DNA of 64,000 bases from Halioxenophilus aromaticivorans (GCF_042850945.1 NZ_AP031496.1:5022001-5086000); one strand, 5' to 3'. Shown: positions 34,585-44,420, counted from the first letter of the stretch. The notes: generated by a model not told the origin, from the sequence alone. Numbers and translations: made by a program.

Positions 34585-35952
34585 ATGAAAAAGTCAGCCC
34601 AACTACTGATTAGTTTGGCAATCGCTACCGCTACAGGCTTAAGCCAAGCGGCAGATTTAAACGAGGTGTACCAACAAGCCCTGGAGAATGAGCACCAACT
34701 GAAAGCCGACCAAGCGGCCTACAAGGCGGCACTGCAATCACGCAAACTGGGCCTCGCCGGATTACTGCCCCAAATTAGCGCCACCGCTGAGTACGCCGAT
34801 ACCGACATCGAAACCCGCCAAATTAACAACTTCGACACACTGCCCCAAACCGTCGAAATTCCTGTGCGGGGCACCACTTATACGGTTAGCCTAACCCAGC
34901 CCATTTTTGACCTGGGAGCCTGGTTTGATTATCGCCAGGGGATCAACGTTAGCAAGCAAGGTGCAGCTCAATACGCCGCGGATCAGCAGTCGTTTATTGT
35001 GCGAGTGGCCAACGCCTACTTTGACGTGTTGCGCGCAGCCGACGTGCTGGATAACGCCATCGCGCAAGAGAAAGCCCTAAAACACCAACTAGAGCAAACC
35101 CAGCAGCGCTTTGAAGTGGGGTTGACCGCCATCACCGATGTGCACAATGCCCAGGCTACCTACGATAGCGCGCGGGCAGAAACACTGGGCAACCAAGCCA
35201 CCCTGGGCGCGGCCTACGATGCCTTGGAAGTCATTACCGGGTCCATCCACGAGGAAGTTTCTGCGCTGTCGGATAGTTTCCCCGTTACCGAGCCTACCCC
35301 CGCCAACCGCGACCAATGGGTAGACTTTGCGCTGGAAAACAACAACCAGCTTAAAACCGCCAAACTGGCCTCCGAGGCCGCCCGCCAAGCAGCCAGGGCC
35401 GCCTCCGCAGACCACCTGCCCACGGTGTCCGCACGCTTGTCCGAGCAGGACGACCGCAACTACGAGGGCCAATTTGATGGCGCCAACTCGGGGTTTGCCG
35501 TGTCCGTTAATTTACCGATCTTCTCCGGTGGCGGTGTTAGCGCTTCTCGCCGTCAGGCCTCGGCGCAGCACATACAAGCCCAAGAGACCTACCTGCAAAC
35601 CAAGCGTGAAATCATTCAGTCTGCCCGCACCCGACACCTGGGGGTGATCACCGATGTGGCCACCGTAGCGGCACGCAAACAAGCTATTATCTCCAGTGAA
35701 AGCTCCCTGGAAGCGACCCAGGCAGGCTACGAAGTGGGTACCCGTGACTTTGTGGACGTACTTAACGCGCAACAGGGTGTTTACCAAGCCCGTGCGGACT
35801 ACTACAACGCGTTGTACAACTACATCATTAACACCCTGGAGCTGAAGCAAACCGCCGGTACCCTGGCACCGGAGGACGTAGTGGAGTTGAACCAATGGCT
35901 CGACGCCAACAACACCAAAACCCGCTCCAGCTACGAAAACACCAGCCGTTAA
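34585..35952 (+). CDS. tolC: TolC family outer-membrane efflux channel
   Basis: A 455-residue TolC-type protein. A signal peptide ends near SQA (about residue 22). Two TolC repeats follow with long helices (e.g. QTQQRFEVGLTAITDVHNAQATYDSARAE) and mirror-image YEVGTRDFVDVLNAQQGVYQARADYYNA near the C-terminus. As a trimer it spans the outer membrane and periplasm and completes type I secretion and multidrug efflux complexes. Its position next to nudF is conserved; no inner-membrane partner is adjacent here. A GC-rich hairpin follows the stop. Confidence 0.95.
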   Translation: MKKSAQLLISLAIATATGLSQAADLNEVYQQALENEHQLKADQAAYKAALQSRKLGLAGLLPQISATAEYADTDIETRQINNFDTLPQTVEIPVRGTTYTVSLTQPIFDLGAWFDYRQGINVSKQGAAQYAADQQSFIVRVANAYFDVLRAADVLDNAIAQEKALKHQLEQTQQRFEVGLTAITDVHNAQATYDSARAETLGNQATLGAAYDALEVITGSIHEEVSALSDSFPVTEPTPANRDQWVDFALENNNQLKTAKLASEAARQAARAASADHLPTVSARLSEQDDRNYEGQFDGANSGFAVSVNLPIFSGGGVSASRRQASAQHIQAQETYLQTKREIIQSARTRHLGVITDVATVAARKQAIISSESSLEATQAGYEVGTRDFVDVLNAQQGVYQARADYYNALYNYIINTLELKQTAGTLAPEDVVELNQWLDANNTKTRSSYENTSR

Positions 35953-35960
35953 ATCCTCCG

Positions 35961-35982
35961 ACCCGGCGGCTCCGCCGGGTTT
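35961..35982 (+). terminator. Terminator-like hairpin after tolC
   Basis: ACCCGGCGG-ct-CCGCCGGGT followed by TTT. The stem is strong but the U-run is very short. Confidence 0.65.
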
Positions 35983-36129
35983 ACCTCCCCCACCTTTTGG
36001 CCTTTTCTGGTTCCGTTGACTGGCGTAATTGGGTTATTTTGACCAAACTTTCTAATTTGAGAACGTACGCTCCCTTACCGACATTCAGGTTCGGATCAGT
36101 ACCCCAACCGATACAATAGTTCGCAGTTA

Positions 36130-37581
36130 ATGGTTATTTTACCCACCGAAAAGAAAATCGATTGGTCACGCCCGCCGGTGGTCGTGTTCACCTTATTGCT
36201 TATCAACCTGCTGGTGTTTTTGTGGCAGCAATCCAATGATGCCAATGTTTACCAAACCGCCATTGAATTTTACAGCGAGAGCAGCCTCCCCGAGCAAGAG
36301 TGGCAACCCTACGTGGATTTTCGCATCCGCGGCGGTGATATCGATGAACCAACATTACAGGAAGAACGCGAATATCTGTTTTTAGATTTGGTCTTCGACC
36401 CCAAGTTTGATGAATTTCTACAAGAGACCACCCCTTACTACGCCGCCAACGATGCCACCCGCTACGAATGGATTACCGAGCGCGCCGAACTACGCCGCCA
36501 AGTCAATCTGCTAAGCGCCAAAGCCTACGGCCTAGCCACCCACCAAGTTAGTGTCATTAACCTGATTACCTACCAATTTTTGCACGGCGATTGGATGCAC
36601 CTGCTGGGCAATATGATTTTTTTGCTGGTGTGCGGTTTTGCCGTGGAGGCGAGCCTAGGCGGGCGCCGGTTTTTATTATTTTATTTACTGGGCGGCGCCG
36701 GCGGCGGTGCTCTATTCCAGCTCAGCCAAATGAACAACGATGAAATCGACTACTTGGTGGGAGCCAGCGGATCGATTTCAGCCGTGATGGCCATGTACGT
36801 CACCTTGTTTAGGCTGCACAAGATTGAATTCTTCTATTGGTTGTTTGTGTTCGTCGGTTATTTTCGAGCACCTGCTTTGCTATTACTGCCGCTGTACATC
36901 GCTCTGGAAGCCGTAAAATGGTTTATCACCCCAGAGAGCAACATTGCCTACAGCGCCCATATCGGCGGTTTTGTTACCGGCGCGGCATTGGTGGCCCTAG
37001 CGCAACGCTTTATGACTCAAAGCATCGACGACGACTATATAGAACAACGCCAGGATGAAGACCTAGAACGCAAAGCCCTGGACCGAGTCTACCGCGCCAT
37101 CGCCGAATACGAATTTGAAAAAGCGCTAACACAATTGGAGCTGCTTCTTGCCAAAAGCGAAGCCAAGCAACGCGCCCAACTGCTTAGGGTTAAGCTAAAT
37201 TTGGTCAACGCCCTGGGCAACCAACAGAAAACCGATTTTTTAGTGCACTGCATCGATCAAAACCAATATTTTGATGGTTTAGATTCCGCCATCCACCACT
37301 GGTGGAGCCAGCTTAGCGACGCAGAACAACAAGCCATCGATAACCACCAGCGCGTCAAAATAGGCTTGCGGTTAATGGACTTGGACCAATACAAGGCCAG
37401 TGAATCAATTCTGTATCAGTTAGTAGATAGCCATTACAAGCAACCCATGGTGGCCAAACTGGCGCGCAGGTTGGCCCATTTTTATGAACGCCAGGGTATT
37501 GTTTCGCGCACCACCACTATGACGGAATTGGCCGATTCACTAATGCACTCCGGCATGCACGATAGCCGAACTCAACTATGA
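36130..37581 (+). CDS. Rhomboid intramembrane serine protease with TPR-like C-terminus
   Basis: A 483-residue membrane protein. A first membrane helix is near residues 17-33, followed by a soluble loop of about 100 residues. The rhomboid core spans about 135-300: the HGDWMHLLGNM segment, GASG with catalytic Ser213, and the partner His277 in YSAHIGGF. About 180 C-terminal residues (from about 305) form charged helices resembling TPR repeats, facing the cytoplasm or periplasm. The fused tail may hold substrates or partners. The next gene, 49 bases downstream, encodes another membrane protein with a TPR-like tail. Confidence 0.88.
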   Translation: MVILPTEKKIDWSRPPVVVFTLLLINLLVFLWQQSNDANVYQTAIEFYSESSLPEQEWQPYVDFRIRGGDIDEPTLQEEREYLFLDLVFDPKFDEFLQETTPYYAANDATRYEWITERAELRRQVNLLSAKAYGLATHQVSVINLITYQFLHGDWMHLLGNMIFLLVCGFAVEASLGGRRFLLFYLLGGAGGGALFQLSQMNNDEIDYLVGASGSISAVMAMYVTLFRLHKIEFFYWLFVFVGYFRAPALLLLPLYIALEAVKWFITPESNIAYSAHIGGFVTGAALVALAQRFMTQSIDDDYIEQRQDEDLERKALDRVYRAIAEYEFEKALTQLELLLAKSEAKQRAQLLRVKLNLVNALGNQQKTDFLVHCIDQNQYFDGLDSAIHHWWSQLSDAEQQAIDNHQRVKIGLRLMDLDQYKASESILYQLVDSHYKQPMVAKLARRLAHFYERQGIVSRTTTMTELADSLMHSGMHDSRTQL

Positions 37582-37630
37582 CATACTCAACCCCGATTTT
37601 GGATTCCGGCACAAGGATCGACCGGCCGCT

Positions 37631-39010
37631 ATGAGTCAATGCAAATACCATCCTCTGGTAGCTTCGCGTTACCACTGCCAGCAGTGCCAAAGCCACACCT
37701 GCGACAAATGCTGCGACGAAAACCCCACCGGCGACCAGGATGTGGGGCGACGCTGCTTTACTTGCGGGCAGACGGTTACCGACATGGGCTCGGCCCATTC
37801 CGCCGCGCCCTTTTGGCGACGGCTGGATAAAATTTATCGCTATGGATTATCGGCCAATGCGCTGGTGGTGATTGCCGCGTGCTCCTTGCTGACCGTGTTC
37901 AGCCTGTACAATCCCTGGCTGCTGATTATTCCGTCCATTATTCTCACCCGTTACAGTTTTAATTGCCTGGAGCAAACCGCTCTGGGCAGCATGAAAGCCC
38001 CATCCTTAACCAACAGCTTTAGCGGCGGCATTACCCTGCTGGTGCAACTGACGGTAATCATTTTATTGGCCGGGGGCCTGGTTGCTGTTTGCGCCTATTA
38101 TTTGGGGCCCAACATGGCGGCACTGGCGGGTTTTGTGGTGCTGTTTACCCTGCCGGCGATTTTTATTCTGCTGGCCATTAACGGCACCCTAGGCGAGGCC
38201 ATCAGTCCGGCCAATATCGGCCAGATGATTTCCGCCACCGGGGCCACTTACATCATTATGCTGCTGTTTATTTTTGTAATGGTGGCATCGGTGGGAGTCA
38301 TCAACGCGCTGATTGGCGATGGCCACGAACACGTGCAGTTTTTTGCCCAAAACCTGGTAGCCAATTACTACACCGTGGTGGTGTTTCATTTAATGGGTTA
38401 CTTGGTGTTTCAAAAACAAGAAGCCCTGGGGTTTTATGCCAGCGACAGCGACTTCAGCCGCGAGCCGCGCACCGAGTTTGAAATAGAGCAAGCGCGCATT
38501 GAGGTATTGGTAAAAGAAGGCCAATACGAACACGCGCTGGACGCCTATCGGGATGTTCTGCCCAAACACCCCAACAATATTGCTCTGTGGGAAAAGTGCC
38601 TGAAACTGATGTGTTTTGTGGGCACTGAACAGCAAGTGAGCCGCTTTGCCGATCAAATTTTGCCGCGGCTTATCAACAAAGACGATGACTTTTACATCGC
38701 AAAAATCTACCGCGATATCCTAAGAAAAGCGCCGCAATTTCGCCCCAAGCGCAGCGCCAACACCTTAAGAATTGCCCAAGTGCTGTTTGCTCTAGGTGAC
38801 TACCGCGCAGTGGCAAAACTACTCCACGAGTTTCACAAACGTCACTCGGAAGACAATCGAGAAATTTACGCAGCCTACGATTTACTGGCTAATTCTTTGG
38901 AGCGCATACCTGGCTTAGAGCCCAAGGCCAAAAACTACCGAGTCTTTTTAAAACGATTAGAACCAAGCCTGGCCGATACACTCAACAAGCCACGTCCTGC
39001 GGCATTCTAA
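37631..39010 (+). CDS. Zinc-finger membrane protein with TPR-like tail
   Basis: A 459-residue protein. The N-terminus holds a B-box-like zinc-binding segment (CKYHP...YHCQQCQSHTCDKCC, then RRCFTCGQ, about 4-46). A membrane domain with five or six helices spans about 75-265 (LVVIAACSLLTVFSLYNPWLLIIPSIIL and others). The C-terminal 180 residues are soluble helices with a TPR-like pattern (LVKEGQYEHALDAYRDVLPKHPNNIALW). I know no functional name. It is 49 bases after the rhomboid gene and shares its architecture of a membrane core plus helical tail, so a joint role in membrane protein handling is plausible but unproven. Confidence 0.75.
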   Translation: MSQCKYHPLVASRYHCQQCQSHTCDKCCDENPTGDQDVGRRCFTCGQTVTDMGSAHSAAPFWRRLDKIYRYGLSANALVVIAACSLLTVFSLYNPWLLIIPSIILTRYSFNCLEQTALGSMKAPSLTNSFSGGITLLVQLTVIILLAGGLVAVCAYYLGPNMAALAGFVVLFTLPAIFILLAINGTLGEAISPANIGQMISATGATYIIMLLFIFVMVASVGVINALIGDGHEHVQFFAQNLVANYYTVVVFHLMGYLVFQKQEALGFYASDSDFSREPRTEFEIEQARIEVLVKEGQYEHALDAYRDVLPKHPNNIALWEKCLKLMCFVGTEQQVSRFADQILPRLINKDDDFYIAKIYRDILRKAPQFRPKRSANTLRIAQVLFALGDYRAVAKLLHEFHKRHSEDNREIYAAYDLLANSLERIPGLEPKAKNYRVFLKRLEPSLADTLNKPRPAAF

Positions 39011-39276
39011 GGTCAATACAATATTAGAAATTTTGCATACAAGATCCGCTGGCTACCCCAGCCTCATGTGTGAAGCAATTAATTAAGACCGGTTACGTCG
39101 ACAATCTAGCCGCTCATCCTCTGCGCTTATAAAGCTATCAAAGTAATTAGTATTTTTTACTTAAATGATCCTAGCACTGGTGTTGTAACCGGCGCCCAAA
39201 GCCTTACACTGTAGGCGCTTTACAAGTCTTAAAAAAACTAAACATTATTAAAGCCTTATATCCAGGACGCTCATAC

Positions 39277-41298
39277 ATGCCTTCGGAATTTTCGTTGTCT
39301 ACTCGTAACTGCACAGCCGCTGTGCTTTGTTTAATGCTCAGCGCCTGTGGCGGCGGTGGTGGTGGAGGCGGCGGTTCCGGCTCTGGTTCTGGTTCTGGCT
39401 CCGGCTCCGGCTCCGGCTCAACTAATGGCATCACCGTAACCACTACCATAACGCCTAACAGCGCCGTGGCACTGGGGAGCCAAACCACCCAAGTGGAAAG
39501 TGGTGAAACCGTCACCATCGACCTGACCCCAGCCAGTGGCTTTGTGTTTGAAAGCGTCGAAGGTTGTGGCGGCACGCTGACAGATACCACCTACACCACC
39601 GGTGCCGTTACCGCCAGCTGTGAGGTGACTGCGGTATTTAGCCCAGTGCCCACATCTTTCAGCTTAACGGTTAGCGCCATTAAAAACTTTACCTTCGAGT
39701 GGCCCGCCGCCGAGCAAGCAACCCACTACCGGTTGCTACGTCAGCAGAAAACCACCGGAGAATATCTCCGCTATGGCGATAATATCGATGCCAGCGAAAC
39801 CAGCGTCACCATCAATGTTCCGCTGTGGCGCGATGTGAATGCCCTTTACAAACTGCAAACCTGTGTCGACTCCGTGTGTGCCGACTCAGAAGCGTTTTTA
39901 GTAGACCAGGATTTAACGCCCTCCATCGGTTACCTAAAAGGCCAACCAGATTTGAACGACGGCGATGAGTTTTTTGGCCGCTCAGTGGGTATCAGCGCGG
40001 ACGGCACTATTGCTGTCGTTGGAGCCGACCAAAAACTCATTGAAAATGGCGCCGAAGGCGCAGCGTTTGTGTTCGCCCTGGTGAACGGTCAATGGCAGCA
40101 ACAGACCATGCTGACCGCACCGAACTATCACGTAAACGCAGCATTCGGATACCGCGCCGTAATCAGTGATAACGGCAGAACCATGGCCATCGCTGCTATT
40201 GGTGAAAACAGCACGTTTGCTGGCACCAGTGACACTGCACAGACGATCACTCCCCAAAGTGACCCGAACTATGTCGGTTCAATTGGCGCTGTGTATGTGT
40301 TTGAAATCAGCGGCGGCAATTGGGAACCAACGGCCTACCTTAAACCCCAGGTCGAAACCCAAGCGCAAATCAATTATTTGGCTGAACTCTATGAGGGCGA
40401 TACCGAAGGTCTGGAAACCTACAACCTGTTCAAAAACTTTGGCGAGTCTTTAGCCATCAGTGGCGACGGAACCGTGATTGCCGTAGGCATGAAAGGCGCT
40501 GCCTTTACCTACCAATACACCGGTAGCGAATGGCAGACTCAAGACGTGGTATTCGGCGCCAATTCCGCTTACGGCACCCCAGACAATATTGGCGACTACC
40601 TTGCACTAAACTACGAGGGCACTACCTTGGCATTGGGCGCTCCACAGGATGACAGTGGCGCTAATACCATTAACGGCGATGAAAACAACCAAGACGCCAT
40701 CGACTCAGGTGCGGTTTATATTTTTACCCACGCCAATGGCGCCTGGTCGCAGCAGGCCTACATCAAAGCGAGTAGCGTAGAAAGTGGTGAGCACTTTGGA
40801 TTAGTGTCTCTGAGCGGCGACGGCACTACCCTTGCCGTTGGCGCCCCACTGTCGGCCGATACCGGTAGCGCCTATGTCTACGTGAGTAACGAAGGCCAGT
40901 GGAGTGAACAAGCGGCACTCACGCCGGTTAATTCAAATTTCGCCGTTGGTTACGGTTTGCCAAGCCTGAGCTACGACGGCAACCAATTGATGATTAGCAG
41001 CTACGGTGAGCAGAGCAACGCCGTGGGTTTTGATGGCAATAGCCGAGACGGTTCAGCGCCTGACGCGGGTGCCGTGTACAGCTATACCCGAGACGATGGC
41101 GTATGGGGCCGAAACCGATACATCAAAGCACCCAACACAGACGCCGGCGACAATTTTGGCATTGCGCTAGCAGTTAGTGCAGACGGCAACACTCTCATTG
41201 TTGGCGCCACCGGGGAAGACAGCTCCGCCAGTGGCGTAAGCGGTAACCAGCAAGACAACGCCGCAACCGACTCTATGGGCGCGGCCTACCTCTACTAA
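39277..41298 (+). CDS. Lipoprotein with FG-GAP-like repeats and Gly/Ser linker
   Basis: A 673-residue exported lipoprotein. The lipobox LSAC gives Cys24, followed by nine Gly and then seven or more Ser-Gly pairs, a flexible tether encoded by a GGCTCC-type microsatellite (39350-39420). A short beta domain (about 50-125) with two Cys follows, then a fibronectin-like domain. The rest (about 215-673) holds repeated blocks of the type FGxSVxISxDGxxxxVGAxxxxxxxxxxGAVYVF, an FG-GAP/integrin-alpha-like beta-propeller pattern. A surface-exposed role in adhesion or polymer binding is likely. The start at 39277 is weakly supported because the signal region is short. Confidence 0.8.
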   Translation: MPSEFSLSTRNCTAAVLCLMLSACGGGGGGGGGSGSGSGSGSGSGSGSTNGITVTTTITPNSAVALGSQTTQVESGETVTIDLTPASGFVFESVEGCGGTLTDTTYTTGAVTASCEVTAVFSPVPTSFSLTVSAIKNFTFEWPAAEQATHYRLLRQQKTTGEYLRYGDNIDASETSVTINVPLWRDVNALYKLQTCVDSVCADSEAFLVDQDLTPSIGYLKGQPDLNDGDEFFGRSVGISADGTIAVVGADQKLIENGAEGAAFVFALVNGQWQQQTMLTAPNYHVNAAFGYRAVISDNGRTMAIAAIGENSTFAGTSDTAQTITPQSDPNYVGSIGAVYVFEISGGNWEPTAYLKPQVETQAQINYLAELYEGDTEGLETYNLFKNFGESLAISGDGTVIAVGMKGAAFTYQYTGSEWQTQDVVFGANSAYGTPDNIGDYLALNYEGTTLALGAPQDDSGANTINGDENNQDAIDSGAVYIFTHANGAWSQQAYIKASSVESGEHFGLVSLSGDGTTLAVGAPLSADTGSAYVYVSNEGQWSEQAALTPVNSNFAVGYGLPSLSYDGNQLMISSYGEQSNAVGFDGNSRDGSAPDAGAVYSYTRDDGVWGRNRYIKAPNTDAGDNFGIALAVSADGNTLIVGATGEDSSASGVSGNQQDNAATDSMGAAYLY

Positions 41299-41335
41299 AA
41301 GTTAATCCCAAAGTATCAACCCATTGGGCCAAGCG

Positions 41336-41941
41336 CTACAGCAATACCAAGCTGAGCGCTATGGCCCACATGGTGACACCCACCACCGAGTGCAAAATCT
41401 TCCAGGCAATCGCCCGGTTAAATAACGGCTGCAAAAGCCGGCCCGCCACGCACAGGGAAATAAACCACGTACAAGACGCCGCTGCCGTACCGACTACAAA
41501 CCAGCCACGCTGATCCGTTGGCATTTGCGCGCCCACAGAGCCAATCAACACAACGGTATCCAAGTACACATGGGGATTTAACAAGCTGACAGCTAAGGTC
41601 GCCAAAATAATCGACCGGCGAGTGGTGACCACCTGCTTGGACATTTTAAGTGATTGGTCTTCGTTGATTTGGCGAAACGATTGCCAGCCATACCACAACA
41701 AAAAGCCGGCCCCACCCCACTTAAACCACACCACAAATTCCGGGTTATTTTCAATCAGTAAGCCAAGGCCAAACACGCCACAGGCCACCAAGATAATATC
41801 CAAGGCGATGCAAATACCGGCCATTAACCACTGGTGCTGATTGCGAATACTCTGCGCCAGCAATAGGGCATTTTGCGCCCCAATGGCCATAATTAAGCCA
41901 AGGGTTAGCGTATAACCCTGCACCACAGGCAACCAACTCAT
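41336..41941 (-). CDS. LysE/ArgO-type amino-acid exporter
   Basis: An inner-membrane exporter of about 201 residues with five or six predicted helices, of the LysE/RhtB superfamily. The N-terminal QGYTLTLGLIMAIGAQNALLLAQSIR is characteristic of ArgO/LysE. I choose the ATG at 41941, with AAGGA eight bases upstream; the frame extends to 41968. The likely cargo is arginine or lysine, by family and by the divergent ArgP-like regulator, but this is not proven. Confidence 0.9.
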   Translation of the reverse strand: MSWLPVVQGYTLTLGLIMAIGAQNALLLAQSIRNQHQWLMAGICIALDIILVACGVFGLGLLIENNPEFVVWFKWGGAGFLLWYGWQSFRQINEDQSLKMSKQVVTTRRSIILATLAVSLLNPHVYLDTVVLIGSVGAQMPTDQRGWFVVGTAAASCTWFISLCVAGRLLQPLFNRAIAWKILHSVVGVTMWAIALSLVLL

Positions 41942-42085
41942 GATAGAAATCCTTGAACGAGAAGACATTTAGATAACTGGGAAAAGCTCTGGAAGAGCAC
42001 AACGCCCTTGACCAGACCGCGCCAAGTTTAGGAGAATCCCAACATCAATCAATCTAATTATTTTCATACATCATAAGTTTTTCTT

Positions 42086-42964
42086 ATGAAGCTTTTAAGT
42101 CGTCATTTACAAGCCCTAGCTAAAGTCATCGAAACCGAGAGCTTCGAAACCGCCGCGCAGCAGCTGTTTATCTCCCAACCGGCGGTATCTCAGCGCATCA
42201 AGCAGCTGGAGCAGCAGGTGGGCCAGCCGCTACTGATCCGCAACTCTCCGCCTCAGCCCACGGCGCTGGGCAAACGGCTAATGCACTTCTACCGCCAGGC
42301 CGCCCTACTGGAGGCCGAAGTATTCGACAGCGAAGACCTCAACACGCAAACCCTACCCATCGCCATCAATGCTGACAGCCTAAGCACGTGGTTTTTCCCT
42401 GCCGTGGCGGATTTTGTTAAAAACGCTCATGTGCTCCTAGAGCTGCGCGTGGACGACCAAGATCAAACCCTGCGTTTGTTACAGGCCGGCGAGGTCACTG
42501 GCGCCATCAGTGCCGAGCAACAAGCCCCCGGCGGTTGCGACAGCATCAAGCTGGGCGGCATGAAATACCACTGCGTGTGTACGCCGGCGTTTCGCGACAG
42601 CTATTTTGCCAAAGGCCCCAGCAAGCAGGCGTTTTTACAAGCGCCAGCCCTGCATTACAGCCCTAAAGATCAATTACAAAGTAATTACCTGGCTAAGTAT
42701 TGGAAAGTGGCCCCTACCTCCTACCCGTTTCACCAGATTCCCTCCACCGAAAGCTACCTGGATTTTATTCTGCGAGGCTTAGCCTGGGGCATTGTGCCTG
42801 AGCTACAATGCGAAACCCATTTAGCCAACGGCACCCTAATTAAGCTAGACCCAAAGCGCCCCATTACCGTGGACCTGTACTGGCACACCTGGACGCTACA
42901 ACCAGAACTGCTAAAAGGGTTTAGCCAACAACTGCAATCGTATTGCCAAAAGGAACTCCGCTAA
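42086..42964 (+). CDS. ArgP-like LysR regulator
   Basis: A 292-residue LysR-type regulator. The N-terminal helix-turn-helix (FETAAQQLFISQPAVSQRIKQLEQQVGQPLLIRN) and the rest resemble ArgP/IciA, which in E. coli controls argO in response to arginine and lysine. It is divergent from the LysE/ArgO-type gene with a 144-bp gap, the standard arrangement for this pair. The stop codon TAA overlaps the ATG of the next gene by one base. A specific ligand is inferred from context. Confidence 0.88.
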   Translation: MKLLSRHLQALAKVIETESFETAAQQLFISQPAVSQRIKQLEQQVGQPLLIRNSPPQPTALGKRLMHFYRQAALLEAEVFDSEDLNTQTLPIAINADSLSTWFFPAVADFVKNAHVLLELRVDDQDQTLRLLQAGEVTGAISAEQQAPGGCDSIKLGGMKYHCVCTPAFRDSYFAKGPSKQAFLQAPALHYSPKDQLQSNYLAKYWKVAPTSYPFHQIPSTESYLDFILRGLAWGIVPELQCETHLANGTLIKLDPKRPITVDLYWHTWTLQPELLKGFSQQLQSYCQKELR

Positions 42965-43413
42965 TGAGCCTATTAATTCGCAAAGGCGCCGCACACGATA
43001 TCGACACGCTGGTGGCTTTTAACCAAGCCATGGCACAAGAAACCGAAAACAAATCGCTGAATGAAACCGTTTTGCAAAAAGGTGTTAGCCAATTAATCGC
43101 CACCCCCAGTATGGGGTTTTATTTATTGGCTGAACAAAATAACCGAATTGCTGGCAGCTTAATGGTTACCGAAGAATGGAGCGATTGGCGAGCAGCGCGC
43201 TTTTGGTGGATACAAAGCGTGTACGTTGCTCCCCAATTTCGCCGCCAGGGAATTTATTCAAAGCTGTACCGCGAAGTACAGCAACTGGCCGAAGAACAAG
43301 GCGATGTGTGCGGCCTGCGGCTGTACGTTGAAAAAGAAAACACCACCGCCCAAAAAACCTATCAGGCACTGGGCATGGAAGAAAACCAATACTTGATGTA
43401 CGAAACTAAATAG
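42964..43413 (+). CDS. GNAT family acetyltransferase
   Basis: A 149-residue GCN5-related N-acetyltransferase. The acetyl-CoA binding loop is RRQGIYSKL (near residue 98), in VYVAPQFRRQGIYSKLYREVQQLAEEQG, and the terminal strand NTTAQKTYQALGMEENQYLMYE is normal. Substrate unknown. The ATG shares its A with the upstream stop codon (TAATG), so the gene is translationally coupled to the ArgP-like regulator. A sulfotransferase gene follows after 11 bases. Confidence 0.88.
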   Translation: MSLLIRKGAAHDIDTLVAFNQAMAQETENKSLNETVLQKGVSQLIATPSMGFYLLAEQNNRIAGSLMVTEEWSDWRAARFWWIQSVYVAPQFRRQGIYSKLYREVQQLAEEQGDVCGLRLYVEKENTTAQKTYQALGMEENQYLMYETK

Positions 43414-43424
43414 CCTTATTCACA

Positions 43425-44117
43425 ATGGCGCTGCCAAAAAAAATTCTAGTGGTGAGCTTACCGCGCACGGGTACCACTACACTGTGCCGCGAGCTATTGG
43501 ATTTGAATTACCGGGTGGCCCACACCGCTTACAGCCAAGCCAGCTGTGAGGCCGCTACGGTTATTGCCGACAGCCCCGCCTACGCCGATTTTAATGAGCT
43601 CAATCAGGTTTGGTCACCGGACCTCTGGTTGTATTTGCACCGGCCGCTGCCGCGATGGTTGGTGTCTATCCGTTTTTTAATTGAGCAACTGGCGGCGCAA
43701 CCCCGTAATCGTTTACCCCCCTTATTTTGGCGCTGTTGGCAACGCGTGTTTGGCGAATTCAATAGAGCCATTAGCGACCAACAATTGGAACATATTTATT
43801 TTCGCCATCAAGACTGGGTAAGGCAAAGTGCCAAAATAAACCAACAGCAATTGCTGTGCGTTACACTAACCGAAACAAATAACGACACTAATCTTTCTGA
43901 GGTGGAGAAAAGCTGGCCAGTACCAATTAACGTAATACTCGGAAATTTGTTAGAACGCGATTCCAGCGAGAACATTTACCCCATCACCTCATCCTACTGC
44001 CTTAACCGAGGCCGAGTAACCGCTTGGGCAGGCATTAAGCACGCCAATAAAGTGGCATCGCAATTACGCGGGTCTAACGGTAGGCAATATTACGATTACT
44101 CGCTAATGGATACCTAA
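43425..44117 (+). CDS. Sulfotransferase-family protein
   Basis: A 230-residue cytoplasmic protein with the P-loop-like LPRTGTTTLCREL near the N-terminus (about 11-23), which binds the PAPS 5'-phosphosulfate in sulfotransferases. The following ADSPAYADFNELNQVWSPDLWLYLHRP segment fits the Sulfotransfer_4-like group. The length is on the short side for the family. The acceptor is unknown. It is third in a tight unit with the ArgP-like and GNAT genes. Confidence 0.7.
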   Translation: MALPKKILVVSLPRTGTTTLCRELLDLNYRVAHTAYSQASCEAATVIADSPAYADFNELNQVWSPDLWLYLHRPLPRWLVSIRFLIEQLAAQPRNRLPPLFWRCWQRVFGEFNRAISDQQLEHIYFRHQDWVRQSAKINQQQLLCVTLTETNNDTNLSEVEKSWPVPINVILGNLLERDSSENIYPITSSYCLNRGRVTAWAGIKHANKVASQLRGSNGRQYYDYSLMDT

Positions 44118-44420
44118 CGCACATTTATCCGCGTCATTTATCTGTGGTGTATCTACAATTTGAATAACGGCCCACTCCGACCGCTCTGTGATCCAATTCG
44201 CAAACTCGGTAGTTTTTCGCATGCTTTTGACTGATTTATTTTATGATCCCAGAAAGATACCTCTAATAAAGTATTAATACTTTGGGCGGTTAAATAGAGA
44301 ATAATCACGGTATTTGTGGGTTAAAGTTACGAGCTATAGTAGCGGGCTAATCTGCCAAAAAGCATGCATCGTGTCATTGGGTTCGAATGCCCACATACTA
44401 TACCCATAAAAGGACTTGCA
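44118..44420. other. AT-rich intergenic region
   Basis: A 303-base gap. A T-arm-like GGGTTCGAAT segment at 44378-44387 is not part of a tRNA: the acceptor stem and anticodon arm are missing. No gene or repeat is seen. Confidence 0.4.

Noticed and set aside
39204..39590. Antisense frame with a PEPEPEPE repeat over the lipoprotein gene
   Set aside because: It is the complement of the Gly/Ser-coding microsatellite of the lipoprotein gene on the other strand, with no ribosome-binding site or family match.
44378..44392. tRNA-like T-arm sequence
   Set aside because: The GGGTTCGAAT segment has no acceptor stem, D-arm or anticodon arm around it.
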